A DNA stretch of 64,000 bases from assembly GCA_946122785.1 (NCBI GenBank), contig CAMGYJ010000002.1:16776492-16840491 (forward strand), written 5' to 3'. The notes under the pieces were generated by a model, which saw only the letters and a list, made by a program, of their open reading frames with translations, was not told the DNA's origin and did not search any database. Each line of letters starts with the position of its first letter. Positions within the stretch are counted from its first letter, which is position 1. The translations under genes were made by a program, and so were the position numbers. This DNA comes from Linum tenue (taxonomy: Eukaryota > Streptophyta > Magnoliopsida > Malpighiales > Linaceae). This document shows, piece after piece, positions 58,001 to 64,000 of this stretch.

Positions 58001-58321
58001 AATTGCCCCAAAATTTATTATGATGATTTGTATACGGAGATTTCATCTCATCAGAAAAAACAATCAAACAAGCAGAGTAGTTACAAATGACTACTTCCTT
58101 TCTATATACACACAAGCCAAACTTTTATTTCTCAAGTAAGCAAAGCGGATGCAGATATAGACAGTGATATACAAGCCATCCGTCCATACCACCAAACATC
58201 AATATCTCACTTATAAATTATAATCTACATGCAACATCCTCCTTCAACTGCACTGAATCTTCCCACAAAAATGTAAGCAACCCTAATTTTGAACCCCTTG
58301 TGGGTTTGGTGTTTTTCTGTT

Positions 58322-58573
58322 ATGATCTTTGTGTGTATTGGCTTAGCTACTATTACTCACGATTTTGACAAGGGATTTGATCAGAATAAATATAAGGTAG
58401 ATTGGAGATGTTTGAATTACGGCGGGCGTCCTTTTGAAAAGAAGAAAAATAGACTAAAAGATTATGTAATAAGGTGCGGGAAGTTGGACAACCAAACCGA
58501 CCAGCTTCCTCTACCAGACTACCGTGATCACGTCAAGCATCCGCAAGACCGCAACCATGGATGGATGGGATGA
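58322..58573 (+). CDS. Candidate small secreted peptide precursor (83 aa), family unknown
   Basis: The first ATG of the frame is at 58322. It begins with a short hydrophobic segment (IFVCIGLATI) that could be a signal peptide, followed by a charged, Lys/Asp/Asn-rich body with two Cys (in WRCLNYGG and YVIRCGK). The C-terminus LPDYRDHVKHPQDRNHGWMG holds an Asp-Tyr followed by HP and NH, faintly like Tyr-sulfated plant peptide hormones (RGF/GLV, PSY), but it does not match their consensus. A TATA-like CTTATAAATTATAA lies about 110 bp upstream (58210). A non-ATG upstream extension in frame (from 58289) exists. It may also be chance. Confidence 0.35.
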   Translation: MIFVCIGLATITHDFDKGFDQNKYKVDWRCLNYGGRPFEKKKNRLKDYVIRCGKLDNQTDQLPLPDYRDHVKHPQDRNHGWMG

Positions 58574-59635
58574 CCCCACTCTTTGTCGACCCATTTTTAT
58601 CTCATGCAGAATTAACGACCATTTTTTCATTTTACTGTGAAATCTACTATATATTTACTTTATTTTTCTCATTTAGATTCTTTTTGGCTAATGTAAGGTG
58701 AATATATTTGGAAAACAAATTGGACAACATGTTATTCATATCAATCATCAATATTTATGTTGTATTCTCGTATTTTAGATAGTAATTTACGATGCACCAC
58801 AGAATTAGAAAGGGAATCAACCCATATATATATACAGGAGCATTCATATGAAATTTGCCACATCAGCTTCTCCAGAGCAGCCCATAATTTCAGGAGGGGT
58901 ATTACTGTTAATAAGCATCTATCATTTTCAGCTCCTTAAAAAAAGTGAAAAACCGTCAGTATTAATAGATGCAAGTTTGGGTCAGCCATTTTGCTCTCCT
59001 TTACCCCGTAAATAAACTCTTAGCTACAGATAAATGGAGGAATTGGGCCATGTTTGCACTGAACCAAAAATGCAATTGGGACTATTGCCGCAGCTTCGTT
59101 GATTCTCTCTCCTCCCTTTCTTCGAACTTCTCCACAATTTGTCCCAGCGGTCAAGCTTCCATCATCCAGTGCCCTCCTGAATTGCCGCCTGAACAGCCCT
59201 ACCAACCGGCTCACGTCGTATGAAATACTCATCCCTGTAGTTCAGCAATTCTTTGTCCAATTTTCGAACACTAATGTCAGAATCCTAATTCGCTTCTCAG
59301 CAGTGGTGTGCCCTGAAGTGCTGCCGTCCACTCCTGGCCTCCGAATGCTTCCTGATTCCATCAAGCTCGCCCAACAATAGAAGGCTTCAGTCCCCAATCA
59401 TAGCTGCGCCCATTTCATCCCCAGTATTTGGTCACAGTTCAGAGCAGTCCCACGCGAAAATACCCAGGGGAATCTTCCAATCAAAATCCGAAATGCAGAT
59501 GCACGGTGGAATCATCTAATAGAAACGCCATCCTTCAATGTAGCTTTCCTTCATTAGCTGATCCACTTTCAACGACAGACACTCCCAATCCATCTTTATT
59601 TGCTGACCGTAATTTTGCTCATAATTACAGGGGAC

Positions 59636-62600
59636 AGGAAGGCTATATTCATTGAACCCCAAACTCCAACGGCTCGAGAAATTGCAGGTGAAAAGGAACG
59701 CCTTGCTAAAGTTCTATTGTCTCTACGTTCAGAGGAAGAGGGTGTCAATCGTGCACTTGCTCATATGGCTAGGCGAAGGAGGCTTTATATAAGACGTCAT
59801 CGGCATTGCCCTTTCCTTATGCCTATCCCGAATCCAGGTAATACAACCTTATACTCCAATTTTCAGCATTTATAAAATGGCCGAACAAGTTGGTGGAGCA
59901 TTAGTAGTTCAGCAACCTCTAATCCATCCAGCATGCTTTTTATAATTGGGATTATTTAGCATGCTTCTAGGAATTAGGATGTGGGTCTGAATTGGCTATA
60001 TGCGAGAAGAACATGATGGAATTAAGAGAAAGGCATTCCTGCCATCTCTTAGTATAGTAATTACTTATGGTTCTGGAACTATTAGAAGCTAACCTACTGG
60101 ATCTTCCCTCCCATCCATCCTAGCATAATGTGATTATCTCTCACAATTTCTCATATTTCCTTCCCATCTTCTCATCTCTAAAGGATTCCAGTTAGCTGTT
60201 TCCCGATTACATCAAAAGAAAGGTAGACTTCTGAGAAGAATTCAGCTGTGTGAAAAGCGCATGATCCACGGCATACCCAAGAAGTTTCTACGACTGAACG
60301 GTGTGATTAATTTTCGTTTAGCAGCCTCCAGTAATAGGTCTCTTATGTTGCAATGTTTAGTAATATTGACCTGGTTTATTTTTTAGGGTACCCAACTGTT
60401 GAAACTTTTGAAATTGGCGAACCCACATGCATGTGTGAGTTTTGTGGAGCTATTTTATGGCGTCAGGAAAGCACATTGTCCACTAGAGGCCAAGACATTC
60501 CCAAATTTTCAATATGTTGCAGGCAAGGAAAAGTGAAACTACCTGTACGTCAAGAGCCACCAAAATTCTTGAAGCTATTATTGGAGTCTGACACCACTCT
60601 CGCCCGTCATTTCCGAAAGTATATTCGAGCTTACAATGCAATCTTTTGCTTCATCTCTCTCGGAGGTAAAGTTGACCATACTATTAATGATGGTAGTGCA
60701 GCCTATGTGTACTCAATTGGAGGCCAGATTTATCATCGTACTGGCAGTTTAGTTCCTGCAGATGACGAAACACCAAAGTTTGCCCAATTATACATCCATG
60801 AAACTAATAATGAAGTGCAAAATCGCTACAATTTCTATTCAATGGATCAGAGTTCAAATCCAATTGCGTCATGATGTTATTGAAGGGCTGAAGGAAATGT
60901 TGGATGTTATGAATGTGTTGGTACAACCTTTCCATTATGCTATGGATAGGATTAATGATCCTAATTTTCAGCAATTGAAGATCAAGATCCTTGCCAAGCG
61001 ACCTTCTGCTGGAAGAGAGTATGATTTACCAACAGGCGATGAAATTGCAGCTTTAATTGTTGATGAGACAGGTGCAGATTTCTTTGAACCAGATATAATT
61101 GTTCAGCAAGGGACAAAAATGGAACGAGTTAGCATGTACCACCCAAGTTTGATGGCTTTACAATATCCTATATTGTTTCCTTATGGTGAAGATGGATGGC
61201 ATCCTAATATAGCTTATTCTGAAATTCAAGAAGAAGAGGAAGAAGCAGAAGCTATTATTGGATTGGAAACTGATATTGTTAGTCAATGTGAATTCTACAG
61301 CTATCGTATACAAACAAGATTCCATGAATCGAATTCTCTATTGTTAGCTGGCAAGTTATTCCAACAATATGTGGTCAATGCATATGCATTGGTTGAAGCT
61401 GAACGTCTAGATTGGATTAGGAATAACCAATCTAAGCTACGACTTCATTATTTTAGTGGTCTGATGGATTCATTCTTGTGTGGTGATACAGACTTGGAGA
61501 AGACAGGAAAGCATGTGATTCTATCTGCAAAACATACTGGAAGTCCCCGATACAAATATGAAAACTTTCAAGATGCTATGGCAATATGCCATTGGGTTGG
61601 TTATCCAGATTTATTTATCACATTTACATGTAATGCTAATTGGCCTGAGATCCAATTTATGGTTGACATTATCAAAGCTTCGGGCAGAAAGGACCCCGGC
61701 AGGCCAGATGTGATTGTTAGAGTATTCAACATGAAGTTGTATAGCTAATGTTTGAAATCAAACATAAGAGGATCTTCGGCCGAACGTCTGCAGGTACTCA
61801 TTTGTTCCTTCATATCTTTGTCATCATTTACGTATATGATTCTCATTTTCTAATCGATATATATCTTTTTCTTCTAGATATTAAGGCTATTGAATTTCAA
61901 AAACGAGGTCTTCCCCATGCGCATATTTTGGTTTTCCTGGCTACAGAGAACAAATATGTTACACCATCTGAAATAGACTCGATAATCTAAACAACGGGTT
62001 GCATTTCATGAAATTATGGATTCCGTTTATCAGGAGAAAGGTCAGTGCTTCTTTCTTAATGGTTTCGGGGGTAGTGGGAAAACATTTTTGTGGCGTCTTA
62101 TATGCTTACAGTTGAGAGCAGAAAAGAAGATTGTCATAAGCGTTGCTTCTTCTGGGATTGCTGCTTTACTCATGGGTGATGGAAGGACGGCTCACTCTAG
62201 GTTCCATATTCCTGTTGATCTGCAATCAGGATCTACATGCAACATTGAACAAGGAAGTGACCTAGCACAGCTTATTCAAGCAAGCTCCCTAATTATTTGG
62301 GATGAAGCTCCAATGGCCCACAAGCATTGTTTTGAAGCATTGGACAAAACATTGTGCGATATCTTGTGCGTCAAATTTCAAAATAGTGAACGAAAGCCAT
62401 TTGGTGGAATAACTATGATCCTTGGCGGAGATTTTCGACAGACATTGCCAGTCATACCAAAAGGATCACGAACTGAAATAGTGAACTCATCTATCAAGAA
62501 ATCATATCTATTGCCTACTTTCAGTGAACTTCATTTATCCCAAAACATGAGATTAGCTAGGGAAGGATGTTCTATTCAGGAAGTTGAAGAGATTACAGAT

Positions 62601-62735
62601 TTCAGCAATTGGCTCTTACAGGTTGGTGATGGCATTGAATCTAATGTTTTTGGTGAGTCAGTCGTATCCATCCCTCAAGGATTATCGGTCAATCGTGCAT
62701 TGGACCCTATTTCTGTCACACCCTCAACCTTTTAG
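59636..62735 (+). pseudogene. Decayed Helitron Rep/helicase gene
   Basis: Pieces: an N-terminal Arg-rich segment (59636-59838, ending at a GTAATAC donor-like site); the zinc-finger region from about 60388 (IGEPTCMCEFCGAILWRQES); the Helitron-like N domain (60388-61745, with a frame change near 60860; YHPSLMALQYPILFPYGEDG, WVGYPDLFITFTCNANWPEI); a second frame change near 61745; a probable intron 61795-61878; and the HUH nuclease motif EFQKRGLPHAHIL (about 61889-61927). A stop at 61988 follows. Then, after a large internal deletion, comes a PIF1-type helicase start (62016-62735; Walker A GFGGSGKTF, Walker B IIWDEAPM, GGDFRQTLPVIPKGSR). The helicase end is missing. It cannot replicate itself. 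Confidence 0.85.
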
Positions 62736-64000
62736 TCGTGACATATGCGTTGTGTAAGACAATGTCGAATACTAATAGAAGGTTAAATTGTTAAGATTAC
62801 TATTAGCGGTCCAGTCGATAAGTTATTATGGAATTTTTTTTAAAATGAGCTAAACTTATTAAACCCATTCCATGTTTGATTCTTACGTTGTCGGATACTA
62901 ATTATAATAAATGTCTGCTCAAACTCACTCCCATTTCACCTAGAAAATTCCACTAACCGAAGATATGGAACAAGGCTTATTTGGCCTAGTGTCCATCTCT
63001 TTTAATTCACTCTGCCACCTCCATCCTTTGCATGCAAGACCCCATTCCCAATTCATTTCCAAGACCAACCACGTGGCCACTTTTACTTGTAGAGATTTAG
63101 TGTTATAAGAGGGAATAGGAAGTGGCATGGATAACTATATCCATTCTTTTCTGAAGCAGAGTGATAAAATGGTGGTTCTGGAGAGTAAGAGAGCCAGTAT
63201 GATGCTCTCTTGGGAGATAGTGAGTGAATCGCTTATGATTATGCTTTCTCTTTTGCCATCTAAAATACCAGCAAAATCATCACCCTCTAGTATTTCTCTT
63301 CACTACTGATGTTAGGGGAGTCGTAGCATGGTGTGGATTAGTAAGCAATTCACGAATTATACAAGGTATTCCCTCTAACTTGCTTGATGGTATTGGCTGG
63401 TCGAGTGGTAATAATATGAAGGGAAGGAAATTAGGTTACACAACGTTTTGCATGCATAATTATCCATGTTACTGTTTGTGATAATATAATTGTATTAAGT
63501 GTTAATTACAAGGACGTGTATGTTAATGCAAGGCCACACATGCAAGTGGCGGCTATGTTGAGCATTCAATTTCCCTTAAAATAAACATGTCCTGGTTCTT
63601 GTGTGTGAAAGCTTGCATGGTTAAGGTTGGTGTGGTGAATCACTTCTAGACACCTGCTAATTATGGATTATGATGGAGAATGGAAGCATTGACCAATTTT
63701 TCACCCTTAATTATATTTAATTAAAGTGGAGAAAGATGGGGAGGAAAGGAGTTAACGTGGGTACGGAAGAAAAATTAATTGGACTTCTTATTATAAAATT
63801 AGTTGGGTTTTTTTTAGGATTATATACTCTAATTAGGTTATACGATTATCATTTATGGACACAAACTTATGAGCTCTATATACTGAAATCAAATTGTGTA
63901 TGTGAACTCTTAAAAGGGGGAATGGAGCAAGATGGAACAACGACAAGAACCAAAGGCAATAATTGAGTAGTGAGTAAATCTTAACCTAATGCTTATATTA
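62736..64000. other. AT-rich DNA with no recognised gene
   Basis: I see nothing coding with support. Small plus-strand frames at 63127-63309 and 63736-63966 are short and resemble no family. No Helitron 3' terminus (hairpin plus CTAG) was recognised here. Confidence 0.5.

Noticed and set aside
58289..58321. Upstream start of the small peptide frame
   Set aside because: This would need a TTG start; the first ATG at 58322 was used.
59020..59400. Gene upstream of the Helitron pieces
   Set aside because: Short frames on both strands with no recognised domain; possibly Helitron leader or captured DNA, but not supportable as a gene.

Overview
This window is nuclear DNA of a flowering plant, most likely a eudicot. 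It has split genes with short AT-rich introns, plant-specific families (SPA-type COP1 partner, GT14 glucuronosyltransferase, CMP-KDO synthetase) and dense plant transposons (Copia and Gypsy LTR elements, L1-type LINE, hAT, MULE-like, Helitron). Nothing bacterial, organellar or CRISPR-like is present. The species cannot be named from the sequence alone.

Host genes are few. At the left edge are the last five exons (plus strand) of an SPA3/SPA4-like WD40 gene (1-1631). In the middle, on the minus strand, are a complete four-exon GT14 gene (37418-39512, 421 aa) and a complete eight-exon CMP-KDO synthetase gene (43221-45756, 297 aa). A possible small secreted peptide gene lies at 58322-58573. Everything else is mobile DNA or unassigned sequence.

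The left half (about 6.2-33.4 kb) is one non-coding host locus built from diverged tandem modules. These carry short hairpins of the type TCCTAGAAGGGAAC ... GTTGCCCTTCT. Two LTR retrotransposons have split it. A plus-strand Gypsy-type element (9395-19289, target duplication AGAAG) itself holds an hAT element (12299-17790) with a broken BED/hAT transposase and two MITEs. A minus-strand Copia-type element (19935-32320, target duplication AACTA) holds a 1.1-kb fold-back element, a pol-less Gypsy element (22151-27556, target duplication ATCCA) and an hAT MITE (30121-30823). Most boundaries were fixed by direct repeats readable in the sequence, so the nesting order can be read off.

The right half has a nearly pristine L1-type LINE (46144-52668) with both reading frames open and a 15-bp target duplication, about 390 bp upstream of the CMP-KDO synthetase start. 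Next is a 2.2-kb MULE-like element carrying a broken berberine-bridge-enzyme-like gene copy (54795-56962). Last is a decayed Helitron Rep/helicase gene (59.6-62.7 kb). At least eight small hAT elements (TAGGGRTGGCAA- or related termini, 8-bp duplications) and several MULE-type fold-backs (9-bp duplications) are scattered throughout.

The most unusual item is the tandem hairpin locus. Stem positions covary between its units, which suggests a structured RNA; no protein-coding explanation was found. Other points for follow-up are the palindrome-rich LTRs of both Gypsy elements, the captured oxidase gene, and the small secreted-peptide candidate with a DY motif.
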